DNA from: Actinomycetes bacterium
Lineage (GTDB): Bacteria > Actinomycetota > Acidimicrobiia > Acidimicrobiales > RAAP-2
Length of the DNA stretch: 21,262 bases
Reading direction: 5' to 3'
NCBI GenBank assembly: GCA_021791615.1
Contig: JAJYWG010000494.1
Coordinates: 1-21,262, forward strand
In this document: positions 1 through 7,207 of the stretch, one piece after another
How the letters are laid out: every line of letters starts with the position of its first letter
How positions within the stretch are numbered: position 1 is the first letter of the stretch
Translations under genes and position numbers: made by a program
The notes under the pieces: model-generated
Told to the model about the DNA's origin: nothing
Database searches by the model: none
Seen by the model: only the letters and a program-made list of their open reading frames with translations

Positions 1-1
1 G

Positions 2-124
2 ATCTCCCCGGCCCGTCTGCGGTCCCTCATCGCGAAGGAGACCCACGGTCCCGAGCTCGGCTTTCTCGGCAGCAGGTACATCGACGTGCTCCAGCTGAAC
101 GAGGCGTTGGCGAAGCTCCGGTGA
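2..124 (+). CDS. kdpC: KdpC C-terminal fragment (K+-transporting ATPase subunit C), 5' end outside window
   Basis: Frame 2 is open from the window edge and encodes 40 residues before a TGA at 122-124. The fragment starts ISPARLRSLI and ends GFLGSRYIDVLQLNEALAKL. This resembles the end of KdpC, where 'ISP' begins the C-terminal helix region and 'FLG(x)3-(V/I)(N/D)VLxLNxAL' closes the protein. KdpC is the small subunit of the KdpFABC potassium-pumping P-type ATPase in the cell membrane. The stop overlaps the GTG start of the next gene in a GTGA, as expected for translational coupling within a kdp operon. The identification rests on the short conserved tail and on the KdpD/KdpE genes that follow. 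The upstream genes kdpF, kdpA and kdpB would lie to the left of the window. Confidence 0.85.
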   Translation: MSPARLRSLIAKETHGPELGFLGSRYIDVLQLNEALAKLR

Positions 125-1776
125 GCACCTTCGAGCTCACCGATGCGACCGCTTGGGCGGGTCGGCCGGTTGCCCGACAGGTGATCGACGCTCGCTCCCG
201 GGAACGGGTCGTGATCACCGGCACGATCTCTGCCGTCGAGGTCGTCACCCACGGGGACGGTCCTGCCTACCGCTGCACCCTTGACGACGGGACCGGCGAG
301 CTCGACCTCCTCTTCCTCGGACGCAGGTCCGTTCCGGGCCTGGACGTTGGCGTCGGTTGTCGCGCGGAAGGCACGGCCCGGACCGAGGGCAGCCGCATGG
401 TGGTATGGAACCCCCTCTACCGCCTCGATGTAGCACACCCCCCGTCAGGGGTCACCAAGACAACCCAGCCCCCCCCGCCGCCGGCCCCGCCCGCTACTCG
501 CGACGCATCGTCGATCCCTGCACCTGGTCCGCCACCCGTCGTCGAATGCAACTCCGCGACCGTGACCGTGGCCTTCGAAGCCGAACCTGATGGCCAGGAG
601 GGCAGCGACAACGTGGAGGCTGCTGGCCACTTTCGCATCTACCTCGGTGCCGCGGCCGGGGTCGGCAAGACCATCGCCATGCTCGACGAAGCCCACCGTC
701 GCCGCCAACGCGGCGCGGATGTCGTGATCGGCTTCGTAGAGACCCACGGTCGACCCGTTACCCGAGCTCACATGGACGGCCTCGAAATCGTGCCCCGTCG
801 GACCGTCACCTACCGCGGCGCAGCCTTGGAGGAGATGGACCTCGACGCCGTGCTCAGCCGGCACCCGAAGGTGGCCCTCGTCGACGAACTGGCTCACACC
901 AATGTGCCTGGATCGGGCCGCCACGACAAGCGATGGCAGGACGTCTTGGAGCTCCTCGAAGCCGGTATCGACGTCATCACCACCGTCAACATCCAGCACG
1001 TCGAGAGCATCGCCGATGCCGTCGAGCGCATCACCGACGTGCCAGTACGCGAGCGGGTCCCCGACTGGGTGGTGCGTCGAGCAGACCAGATCGAGCTGGT
1101 GGACTCCTCCCCCGAGCAGCTCCGGCGCCGGATGCTCCACGGCAACATCTACCCCCCCGCCAAGGTGCCCCAGGCCCTCACCCACTTCTTCCGGGCCGAC
1201 AACCTGACCGCCCTCCGGGAGCTGGCCTTGCGGTTCTTGGCTGACGAGACCGACGAGGAGCTGCTGGTGCACCTCCGCCGCTCCCATCCCGAGGTCGTGT
1301 GGGAGACCGCCGAGCGGATCATGGTCGCCGTCACCACCGCACCGGGGACCGGGGCCATCGTGCGCCGGGCCTCGCGCATGGCCGCCCGGATCAAGGCGAA
1401 CCTGCACGTCGTGCATGTCGTTCGTAGCGACACCCGCCACATCGACACTGCTCGGCTCGAAGAGCTCCGCCGAGTCGCCTCCGATGTCGGCGCCACCTGG
1501 CACCAGGTCGACGCGGACGACATCGTGGCGGCCCTCATCGAGTTCGCCCGCCACCACCAGGTCACCCAGATCGTCATCGGCTCCAGCCAGCGCAGCCGCT
1601 GGCGAGAGCTGATCGGCGGCGGCTCCATCGTCAGACGCGTCAGCCGGCGAGCGGTGGGCGCCGACATCGACGTCCATATCATCGCCCGAAGACACGACGC
1701 CGAGGACATCCGGGGCGCCGAGCACCCGAGGACCGGGCGCCGAGCGGGCTCCGCGCGGGCCAGCGAGGCACGGTGA
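121..1776 (+). CDS. OB-fold / KdpD sensor / USP fusion protein lacking the kinase half
   Basis: The protein has 551 residues. Residues about 25-103 look like an OB-fold (RVVITGTISAVEV, then YRCTLDDGTGELDLLFLG), as in small actinobacterial OB-fold proteins. A proline-rich linker follows (about 106-140). Residues about 168-378 are the KdpD sensor domain, with Walker A GAAAGVGKT (176-184) and the hallmark LVDELAHTN (253-261) and KRWQDV (270-275). Residues about 398-523 form a universal-stress-protein domain with VIGSSQRSRW. The protein stops before the DUF4118 membrane region and kinase core that complete a usual KdpD of about 850-900 residues; those parts are encoded separately at 2291-3787. 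The GTG start at 121 overlaps the kdpC stop by 4 bases. KdpD-type sensors respond to potassium limitation. The role of the OB-fold is unknown; binding of RNA, DNA or protein is possible. Confidence 0.9.
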   Translation: MSTFELTDATAWAGRPVARQVIDARSRERVVITGTISAVEVVTHGDGPAYRCTLDDGTGELDLLFLGRRSVPGLDVGVGCRAEGTARTEGSRMVVWNPLYRLDVAHPPSGVTKTTQPPPPPAPPATRDASSIPAPGPPPVVECNSATVTVAFEAEPDGQEGSDNVEAAGHFRIYLGAAAGVGKTIAMLDEAHRRRQRGADVVIGFVETHGRPVTRAHMDGLEIVPRRTVTYRGAALEEMDLDAVLSRHPKVALVDELAHTNVPGSGRHDKRWQDVLELLEAGIDVITTVNIQHVESIADAVERITDVPVRERVPDWVVRRADQIELVDSSPEQLRRRMLHGNIYPPAKVPQALTHFFRADNLTALRELALRFLADETDEELLVHLRRSHPEVVWETAERIMVAVTTAPGTGAIVRRASRMAARIKANLHVVHVVRSDTRHIDTARLEELRRVASDVGATWHQVDADDIVAALIEFARHHQVTQIVIGSSQRSRWRELIGGGSIVRRVSRRAVGADIDVHIIARRHDAEDIRGAEHPRTGRRAGSARASEAR

Positions 1777-2174
1777 TGGCACCCGCCGACCGGGTACTCC
1801 TCGTTGAAGACGACGCGGCGCTCCGTCGCGTCGTCGAGGTCAGCCTGACCGTCCGCGGCTACGAGGTCGACACGGCCGCCAGCGCAAGCACCGCCCTCGA
1901 GCTGACCGAGCACCACCCCGACCTCATCGTCGTGGATCTCGGCCTGCCCGACATGGACGGCGTCGCCCTCGTCTCCCGGCTCCGAACGTCGTCGACCGTC
2001 CCGATACTCGTCGCTTCGGCCCGCGACGCCCGGACCGCCAAGGTCGCTGCCCTCCAGGCGGGAGCCGACGACTACCTCCCCAAGCCGTTCGACGTCGAGC
2101 AACTGCTCATCAGGATCCGCACCCTTCTTTCCAGGCAGCCTCCCAACGGCGATCCCCTACGGTCGTCGGCCTGA
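1773..2174 (+). CDS. Stand-alone CheY-like response-regulator receiver protein
   Basis: The 133-residue protein is a single receiver domain. Acidic residues D13 and D14 (LLVEDDAAL), phospho-acceptor D55 (VVDLGLPDMDG), switch residue S82 and K104 (DDYLPKPF) are all present, so it should be phosphorylatable. It stops about ten residues after the receiver; no winged-helix output domain follows and the 116 bases to the next gene leave no room for one. GTG at 1773 overlaps the previous stop as GTGA; the ATG at 1776 (TGATG) is an equally good start. Its place between the two separated KdpD halves suggests a phosphate sink, an intermediate in a relay, or a truncated KdpE duplicate. The intact active site argues against simple decay. 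Confidence 0.87.
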   Translation: MMAPADRVLLVEDDAALRRVVEVSLTVRGYEVDTAASASTALELTEHHPDLIVVDLGLPDMDGVALVSRLRTSSTVPILVASARDARTAKVAALQAGADDYLPKPFDVEQLLIRIRTLLSRQPPNGDPLRSSA

Positions 2175-2224
2175 GCCGCCGAGCTCCCCGACATCATCGG
2201 CGCACGTATTCGTCCGCGCTTGGG

Positions 2225-2259
2225 TGGCCGGGTACAGGGGCCCACGCTGTACCCGGCCA
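2225..2259. promoter_or_regulatory. Perfect 13-base inverted repeat upstream of the kinase gene
   Basis: Arms TGGCCGGGTACAG (2225-2237) and its exact reverse complement (2247-2259) flank a 9-base spacer. The repeat sits in the only real intergenic gap of the kdp-type gene set (2175-2290), about 30 bases before the kinase start. No T-run follows, so an operator or an mRNA hairpin separating the two translation units is more likely than a classical terminator. The symmetry is certain; the function is inferred. Confidence 0.6.
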
Positions 2260-2290
2260 GGAGCGCGATCATGGACCGGGAGGAAGCACC

Positions 2291-3787
2291 ATGAGACGTA
2301 GCGTCATCGGAACGACCGTTGCGCTGGCCAGCACGGCAGCGCTCGCTGCTGCCATGCTCCCGGTCCGGTCCCACCTCAGCATCGCCACCCCTGCGCTGGT
2401 GTTGGTCATCCCCGTCGTCATTGGCGTCGTTGCCGGCGGGTTCGTTGCCGGCATCATCAGCGTCGGCGCCGGGTTCTTGGTCTACGACTTCTTCTTCATC
2501 CCTCCATACCACACCCTGTCGGTCGGCGCCCCAGAGAACTGGGTCGCACTCGGCGTGTACGCCGTCGTGATGATCCCCGTCTCCTGGGTCGTCGCGAACA
2601 TGAACGCTGCCAAGGCCCACGCCCGCCGCCAAGGCCACGAGATCCGAGAGCTGTTCGAGCTCTCCCACCTCCTCGTCGAGGACAAATCCCTCGACGTGCT
2701 GCTCTCCACCGTTGTGACGTCCATGGCCGAAGTCTTCGCTGCCCGACAGGTCGCACTGCTCCTCCCCGACGCCGGGCGACTGCATGTCGCGGCGTTCGCC
2801 GGGGAGCCCCTCACCGACGCCCAGCTCCGTCGCATCGTGCCTGGAACCGGGGGGCTGGTCACCCTCGACACTCGACCATTCGATCGCGACGGGCTGCTCG
2901 TTCTCGCCCTGGCCGCCGCTGCCCGGCCAGTCGGTCTCCTCGTCATCGCCGGCGAAGCGACGAGCCATCTCGAGCGTGAGCCACTCCTGCTCTTCGCCAA
3001 CCACATTGCCCTCGCCATCGAGCGGGTCCAACTACGTGACGACGCGCTCCAGGCCAGCTTGGCCGCAGAAGGCGCACGCCTCGCCAAGACGCTCGTCACG
3101 GCTGTCGCTCACGACCTCCGTGCCCCGCTCACGTCCATCAAGGCGTCGTCGTCCACGCTTGCCGACCCCGAGCTCGACATCAGCTCCGAGACCACCCGCA
3201 GGCTCGCCACGCTCATCGATGTCCAGACCGACCGGCTCGCGGAGCTTGTACAGAACCTTCTGGACATGAGCCGAATCCAAGCCGGTGTCCTCCAGCCACG
3301 CTACGCCGTCGGATCCCTCAGTGACCTCGTGAGCAGTGTGGTCGACGACCTGGGCGAGCGTCGACGTAACCACGTAGTACGCGTCGAGATTCCCGATGAC
3401 CTCCCGCCCGTCGACGCCGATCTCGCGCTCATCAGCCGAGTGCTCACCAACCTCTTGGAGAACGCCATCCGCCACAGCCCGAAGTCCGCACCGATCACCG
3501 TCCACGCAGCGCTCGCCGACGAGGACCGTATCGAGGTGTCGGTCACCGACCGCGGTCCCGGTGTCAGCCCGCATCGACGTAGCGAGATCTTCCAGCTGTT
3601 CGCCCGGCGCAACGATGACGCCGGCGCCGGGCTTGGACTCACGATCGCCAAGACCTTCATCGAAGCCCACGGACAACGCATCTGGGTAGACGATGCCGCC
3701 ACCGGCGGGGCCAGGTTCTGCTTCACCTTGGCCGTCGCCGCCCCCCTCCCCGAGGAGCTGATACTTGCCGCACATCCTCATCATTGA
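2291..3787 (+). CDS. KdpD-type membrane sensor histidine kinase (DUF4118-GAF-HisKA-HATPase)
   Basis: The 498-residue protein corresponds to the C-terminal half of KdpD. Residues about 8-105 are a DUF4118 membrane domain with several hydrophobic segments and the typical YDFFFIPPYHTLSV stretch. Residues about 115-245 are GAF-like. The HisKA domain carries the phospho-accepting H274 (AVAHDLRAPLTSIK). The ATPase domain has an N-box (LLENAIRHSP, 388-397), a G1 box (DRGPG, 420-424) and a G2 box (GAGLGL, 445-450), so it should be active. The start is ATG 2291 with GGGAGGAA about 6 bases upstream. It lacks the KdpD and USP domains, which are in the protein encoded at 121-1776; the two probably act together at the membrane. 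Its last 23 bases overlap the kdpE-like gene. Confidence 0.92.
   Translation: MRRSVIGTTVALASTAALAAAMLPVRSHLSIATPALVLVIPVVIGVVAGGFVAGIISVGAGFLVYDFFFIPPYHTLSVGAPENWVALGVYAVVMIPVSWVVANMNAAKAHARRQGHEIRELFELSHLLVEDKSLDVLLSTVVTSMAEVFAARQVALLLPDAGRLHVAAFAGEPLTDAQLRRIVPGTGGLVTLDTRPFDRDGLLVLALAAAARPVGLLVIAGEATSHLEREPLLLFANHIALAIERVQLRDDALQASLAAEGARLAKTLVTAVAHDLRAPLTSIKASSSTLADPELDISSETTRRLATLIDVQTDRLAELVQNLLDMSRIQAGVLQPRYAVGSLSDLVSSVVDDLGERRRNHVVRVEIPDDLPPVDADLALISRVLTNLLENAIRHSPKSAPITVHAALADEDRIEVSVTDRGPGVSPHRRSEIFQLFARRNDDAGAGLGLTIAKTFIEAHGQRIWVDDAATGGARFCFTLAVAAPLPEELILAAHPHH
3752..3767 (+). promoter_or_regulatory. Strong Shine-Dalgarno that decides a TTG start for kdpE
   Basis: GAGGAG at 3752-3757 lies 7 bases before TTG at 3765, inside the 3' end of the kinase gene. 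The peptide from that TTG begins PHILIIDDDPD, the expected first beta-strand and acidic pocket of a receiver. No ATG or GTG lies nearby in frame, so the TTG is the likely start and the two genes overlap by 23 bases. Confidence 0.75.
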
Positions 3788-4448
3788 CGACGACCCAGAC
3801 CTGCTCAGCGTGTGCCGTGTCGGTCTCGCCGCCTTCGGCCACGAACTGCACACCGCCGAGACCGGGAGCGACGGTCTGACCGAAGCCGCCATTAGGCCTC
3901 CAGACGTCATCGTCTTGGACCTTGGGCTGCCCGACCTCGACGGGCTGGAGGTCTGCAAGCGCATCCGGACCTGGAGCCAAGTCCCGATCATCGTGCTCTC
4001 CGCCGAAGGCTCTGAGGACCGCAAAGTCGACACCCTAGACGCGGGCGCCGACGATTACATGACGAAGCCCTTCGGGATGCGCGAGCTCAACGCCAGGCTC
4101 AGCGTCGCGCTGCGCCATCGCCCCGCCGACGACGATGGCGACTCGGTCGAGGTCGTCGTGGGACCCCTTCGGCTCGATCTCGTGCATCACGAAGCCACCC
4201 TCGATGGCCACTCCCTCGATCTTGCACCAAGGGAATTCGACTTTCTTGCCTATCTCGCCCGGAACGTCGGCAAAGTCTGTACTCGTCGGATGATCCTGGA
4301 GCACGTCTGGGGGCCTGGCTACGGCAAAGAGCTGCACTACCTCAAGGTGTACGCCTACCGCATCAGGCGCAAGCTGAACGACGAAAGGGGTCAGCTCCTC
4401 CAAAGCGACCCGTCGGTCGGCTACCGGCTGGCTGCGCCGAACGACTGA
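3765..4448 (+). CDS. kdpE: KdpE-like OmpR/PhoB-family response regulator
   Basis: The 227-residue protein has the normal length for an OmpR/PhoB regulator. Receiver residues 1-120 contain D8-D10, phospho-acceptor D52 (VLDLGLPDLDG), S79 and K101 (DDYMTKPFG). A winged-helix DNA-binding domain spans about 132-225, with LAPREFDFLAYLARNVGKV and the recognition-helix region LKVYAYRIRRKLND. In kdp systems KdpE is phosphorylated by KdpD and activates kdpFABC under potassium limitation. The gene closes the kdp-type cluster and overlaps the kinase gene by 23 bases, matching the usual kdpD-kdpE coupling. It starts at TTG. The symbol is given from context and domain order; other OmpR-type regulators look similar in isolation. 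Confidence 0.87.
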   Translation: MPHILIIDDDPDLLSVCRVGLAAFGHELHTAETGSDGLTEAAIRPPDVIVLDLGLPDLDGLEVCKRIRTWSQVPIIVLSAEGSEDRKVDTLDAGADDYMTKPFGMRELNARLSVALRHRPADDDGDSVEVVVGPLRLDLVHHEATLDGHSLDLAPREFDFLAYLARNVGKVCTRRMILEHVWGPGYGKELHYLKVYAYRIRRKLNDERGQLLQSDPSVGYRLAAPND

Positions 4449-4752
4449 CCGCCCTCCGACCAGGGCCCGCAATGCCCGAGACGTTCTTCCCATGTCCGCG
4501 GTCCTGCCACAGGGGGGATCGGACTCATGCGAACGCCATCTCTCACCAGTGCCAACGCCCGTCGTGACAACCCATCGCCATCCATGACCCACCTGGTGTT
4601 CGTGGTACTCTGGTCACCAGAGATCAACCAGGCGCGCCGGGAAGACTGGTCGGCAGAAGAGGTCCGACCAGTGACCGTTGGCAGCTGTTGGTTACGCGTG
4701 TCTCGCTCCATCACAGATGCTGCCCGTGAAGCGCGCCTCTCCAGCCAGCCCG
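4449..4752. other. Intergenic region between kdpE and the DUF2254 gene
   Basis: These 304 bases hold no convincing gene. One frame is open from 4527 to 4766, but the peptide has no recognisable domain, no ribosome-binding site and overlaps the next gene out of frame. Base composition is a little less GC-rich than the flanking genes. A 15-base palindrome (4608-4622) with a weak -10-like TACTCT across its left edge (4606-4611) suggests that the promoter of the downstream gene lies here. No obvious hairpin with a T-run ends the kdp transcript. Confidence 0.5.
4608..4622. promoter_or_regulatory. 15-base palindrome, possible operator of the DUF2254 gene
   Basis: CTCTGGT-C-ACCAGAG is a perfect 7+1+7 dyad about 130 bases before the probable start codon. 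A TACTCT hexamer (4606-4611) could be a -10 box, with a poor -35 match (ATGACC, 4584-4589) 16 bases upstream. Binding by a dimeric repressor overlapping the promoter is a reasonable guess, not a demonstrated fact. Confidence 0.35.
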
Positions 4753-6180
4753 ATGACCGATCCTGAAGGCCCGGTCGAGACGTCTGGCGAGGTCCGGGGG
4801 CAAAGCGGGCAGCAGCGGTTGCCGAGCTGGCAGTGGGAGGCACTCCGCACCACGTTTTGGCTGGTACCAACCATTCTCGTGCTGATCGCTGGTCTCCTGT
4901 TCCTCCTTACGTTCGAGATCGACTGGGCCGTGTATCACAAGCACCTGACCCTGCCGTTCTGGATCATGAGAGGCAGCGCCGACGCGGGTCGCCAGGTACT
5001 CATCGCGATCGCCGCGGCTGTCATCACCGTTGTCGGCGTGGTGTTCTCGATCACGATCGTGGCGCTCACGCTGGCTTCCCAGCAGTTCGGGCCACGCATG
5101 ATGCGGAACTTCGTTCGTGACCTCGGAAACCAGGTCACCCTCGGCGTCATCGTGTCCACGTTCGTCTACTCGATCCTGACGACCGTCGCGATCACGAACG
5201 GTCCACACGGGACGTTCGTCCCCCACCTCTCGATCGCCGTCTCCGAGGCGCTGATGCTGGTCGACCTCGCGGTGCTCATCTACTTCATCCACCACATCGC
5301 GAAGTCCATCCAACTCCCCGAAGTCATCGCCAGCATCGCCCAGGACCTGTTCCGCGCGATTGACGCGGAGTTCCCCGAGACCGCGCCGGCCACACGGCTC
5401 GTCCCGGAAGAGAGCGGGAAGCCGTTGTCGGAGCTCCTGTCCCTGGTCGAAGAGCGCGGCGCACCGATTACCGCAAACGCGAGCGGCTACCTGCAATTCG
5501 TCGGCTACGCGCAGCTCGTGGAGATAGCGACCCGGACCGACTCGGTCATCCGGCTCGAGCACGGCCCCGGTCATTTCGTCGTAGCCGGCCGGCCGCTGGC
5601 GACGGTCTGGCCGCGTGGAGCGGCTGGACAGGTCGCGATCGCGCTCGCCAAGGCACACGTGACCGGTCCGCACCGTACCCTGATGCAGGACCCGATCTTC
5701 GCGATCGACCAGTTGGTCGAGATCGCGATCCGAGCGCTGTCACCAGCGGTCAACGACACCTTCACCGCTCTCACCTGCATCGACTGGCTCTCGGCGGGGC
5801 TCAGCCGTGTCTCAACCCGACCGCTCACCGAAGGCGTCTACCGAGACCAAAAGGGGCGTATCCGCTTGATCGCGAACGACCCGTCGTACGCCCGCATGGT
5901 GAACCGGGGCTTCGACAAGGTTCGTCAGGCAGCGCTAGCCATGCCTGCGGTGATCATCCGACTGATCGACGCACTCGCCACGATTGCAGACGCGACCTAT
6001 TCAGCCGAGCAGCGTCGGGTCCTGCTCCGCCAGGCAGCGGCGACTGTGCGTAGCGCAAGAGCGTCGGTGTCCGAGCCGGGCGACCTCGACGCCATTGAGG
6101 CCCACTACGAGCGACTGATCGACACGGTGAATGCGGGGGATCCGTCGTCGAGCCCCACGCCCGGTGACGCCACGACATGA
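4753..6180 (+). CDS. DUF2254 family integral membrane protein
   Basis: From ATG 4753 the protein has 475 residues. Four hydrophobic segments are visible in the first 200 residues (around TTFWLVPTILVLIAGLLFLL, VLIAIAAAVITVVGVVFSIT, LGVIVSTFVYSILTTVAI and ALMLVDLAVLIYFI), followed by a soluble C-terminal domain. The motif ITIVALTLASQQFGPRMMRNF after the second segment and ALSPAVNDTFTAL further on are typical of DUF2254, a membrane family of unknown function. The same frame is open upstream to TTG 4678, but no in-frame start has a good ribosome-binding site; ATG 4753 gives a sensible short cytoplasmic N-terminus. It follows the kdp-type genes on the same strand after 304 bases and is probably transcribed separately. 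It is convergent with the conjugation genes. Confidence 0.85.
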   Translation: MTDPEGPVETSGEVRGQSGQQRLPSWQWEALRTTFWLVPTILVLIAGLLFLLTFEIDWAVYHKHLTLPFWIMRGSADAGRQVLIAIAAAVITVVGVVFSITIVALTLASQQFGPRMMRNFVRDLGNQVTLGVIVSTFVYSILTTVAITNGPHGTFVPHLSIAVSEALMLVDLAVLIYFIHHIAKSIQLPEVIASIAQDLFRAIDAEFPETAPATRLVPEESGKPLSELLSLVEERGAPITANASGYLQFVGYAQLVEIATRTDSVIRLEHGPGHFVVAGRPLATVWPRGAAGQVAIALAKAHVTGPHRTLMQDPIFAIDQLVEIAIRALSPAVNDTFTALTCIDWLSAGLSRVSTRPLTEGVYRDQKGRIRLIANDPSYARMVNRGFDKVRQAALAMPAVIIRLIDALATIADATYSAEQRRVLLRQAAATVRSARASVSEPGDLDAIEAHYERLIDTVNAGDPSSSPTPGDATT

Positions 6181-6218
6181 GAGCGGACCCGACCTCGTAC
6201 ATCGACCGAGCATCGATC

Positions 6219-6253
6219 ACCGAACCGACCTACAGACCTGCGGTCGGTTGGGT
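6219..6253 (-). terminator. Hairpin at the end of the conjugation gene series, terminator-like
   Basis: Arms at 6219-6230 and 6242-6253 pair at 11 of 12 positions around an 11-base loop. The stop codon of the last minus-strand gene (6230-6232) lies at the arm/loop edge. No U-run follows on either strand, so this would be a non-canonical terminator or a 3'-end stabilising hairpin. It lies at the convergent junction with the DUF2254 gene. Confidence 0.45.
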
Positions 6254-7207
6254 GAAGCCGACGACGACGTCCGTGCCCCATGGGACACCGACAGTGGTGG
6301 GGAACGGCTCGACCCGGACATAGGCACCCGTATGTGGCGCGTCGACCATGACGGCCTGGCCGTCTTCGGCGCCGACGTAGATGCCGACGTGGGTGACGTC
6401 TTGGGGCCCACCGCCGAAGAACACGAGGTCGCCAGGTTCGAGCAGCGCGCCTGGTGGGAGTCGTGGCCCGGCGTCGTATTGGTCTTGCGCGGTGCGGGGC
6501 AGGTTGATACCGGCGGCCCGGTAGGCGGCTTGGACGAGCCCCGAGCAGTCGAAGCCGATGCCCGGGGTCTCCCCGCCCCAGACGTAGGGGGTGCCGACTT
6601 GGGCGAGGGCCCAGTCGACGGCAGCCCCGGCGGCGTTGGTGGCATCGACGGTCTGGGTGGCGGTCTGCCCGTAGGTCTGGGCGAGGGCGAAGACCTGGTC
6701 GAGGTAGGCCTGGCTGTGGTTGTAGGCCCACACCGCCCCCTCAAGGTTGGCGCCCCCTTTCGCCCCGTTGGCGCAGAGCATGCGAGCGGCGGCGTAGACG
6801 GCGTCGACGGGGTCGTAGATGTCGGGCGGGTTGACGCCGCCGGGCGGGACCGGTTCGTCGTAAGCGGCAAAGGTAGCGGGCTCGAACTGCATCGGCCCCT
6901 CTGCACCGGCGGAGTTGGCCCCGGCGTGGACACCGGGAAGGGTGGAGGTGTCGTTGCCGGACTCGACGGTGCCGATGGCGGCCAGCACGCTCCAGGGGAG
7001 TCCCGGGCAGGTGAGGGCGGCTTGTTGGTAGAGGGTGAGCATGACGGCGGGGATAGCGGCGGTGGCGGTGGCCGACGGCGGGCTGCCGCCGCCGAAGACG
7101 GAGGCGATCCCCGCCCCGGCCGCCCCGGCGCAGAGGACAGCCAGGGCGCAGATGGTGGCGGCACCGACGGCGAGCTGGCGGCCGAGGCTGTTCTCACCGC
7201 CGGTCAC
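6230..7207 (-). CDS. Lytic transglycosylase / NlpC-P60 (C40) bifunctional peptidoglycan hydrolase
   Basis: The 325-residue protein starts with an N-terminal membrane anchor or signal segment (about 11-38). A lysozyme-like transglycosylase domain follows (about 52-175), with the probable catalytic Glu82 in IGTVESGND and with GPMQFEPATF and AVWAYNHSQAY as family hallmarks. A C-terminal NlpC/P60 cysteine peptidase domain (about 193-320) has Cys221 (FDCSGLVQAAY), His273 (THVGIYVG) and probably His292 as catalytic residues. Two-domain enzymes of this kind act as VirB1-like local wall hydrolases in Gram-positive conjugation (the Tn916 Orf14 type). GTG at 7207 overlaps the stop of the relaxation gene in a GTGA. 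It is the last gene of the series. Confidence 0.9.
   Translation of the reverse strand: MTGGENSLGRQLAVGAATICALAVLCAGAAGAGIASVFGGGSPPSATATAAIPAVMLTLYQQAALTCPGLPWSVLAAIGTVESGNDTSTLPGVHAGANSAGAEGPMQFEPATFAAYDEPVPPGGVNPPDIYDPVDAVYAAARMLCANGAKGGANLEGAVWAYNHSQAYLDQVFALAQTYGQTATQTVDATNAAGAAVDWALAQVGTPYVWGGETPGIGFDCSGLVQAAYRAAGINLPRTAQDQYDAGPRLPPGALLEPGDLVFFGGGPQDVTHVGIYVGAEDGQAVMVDAPHTGAYVRVEPFPTTVGVPWGTDVVVGFTQPTAGL

Noticed and set aside
4678..4752. TTG 4678 as start of the DUF2254 gene.
   Set aside because: The purine-rich stretch is too far upstream and the added 25 residues look non-coding; ATG 4753 preferred, with some uncertainty.
4527..4766. Open frame of 79 codons between kdpE and the DUF2254 gene.
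   Set aside because: No ribosome-binding site, no recognisable domain, and it overlaps the DUF2254 start out of frame.
6221..6229. CGAACCGAC here is repeated inside the tRNA-Val gene (21155-21163), a possible attachment-site duplication.
   Set aside because: The match is only 9 bases, comes from the conserved T-arm, and is explained by the hairpin at 6219-6253. The bases to its left do not continue as the tRNA 3' end, so no intact tRNA would be rebuilt.
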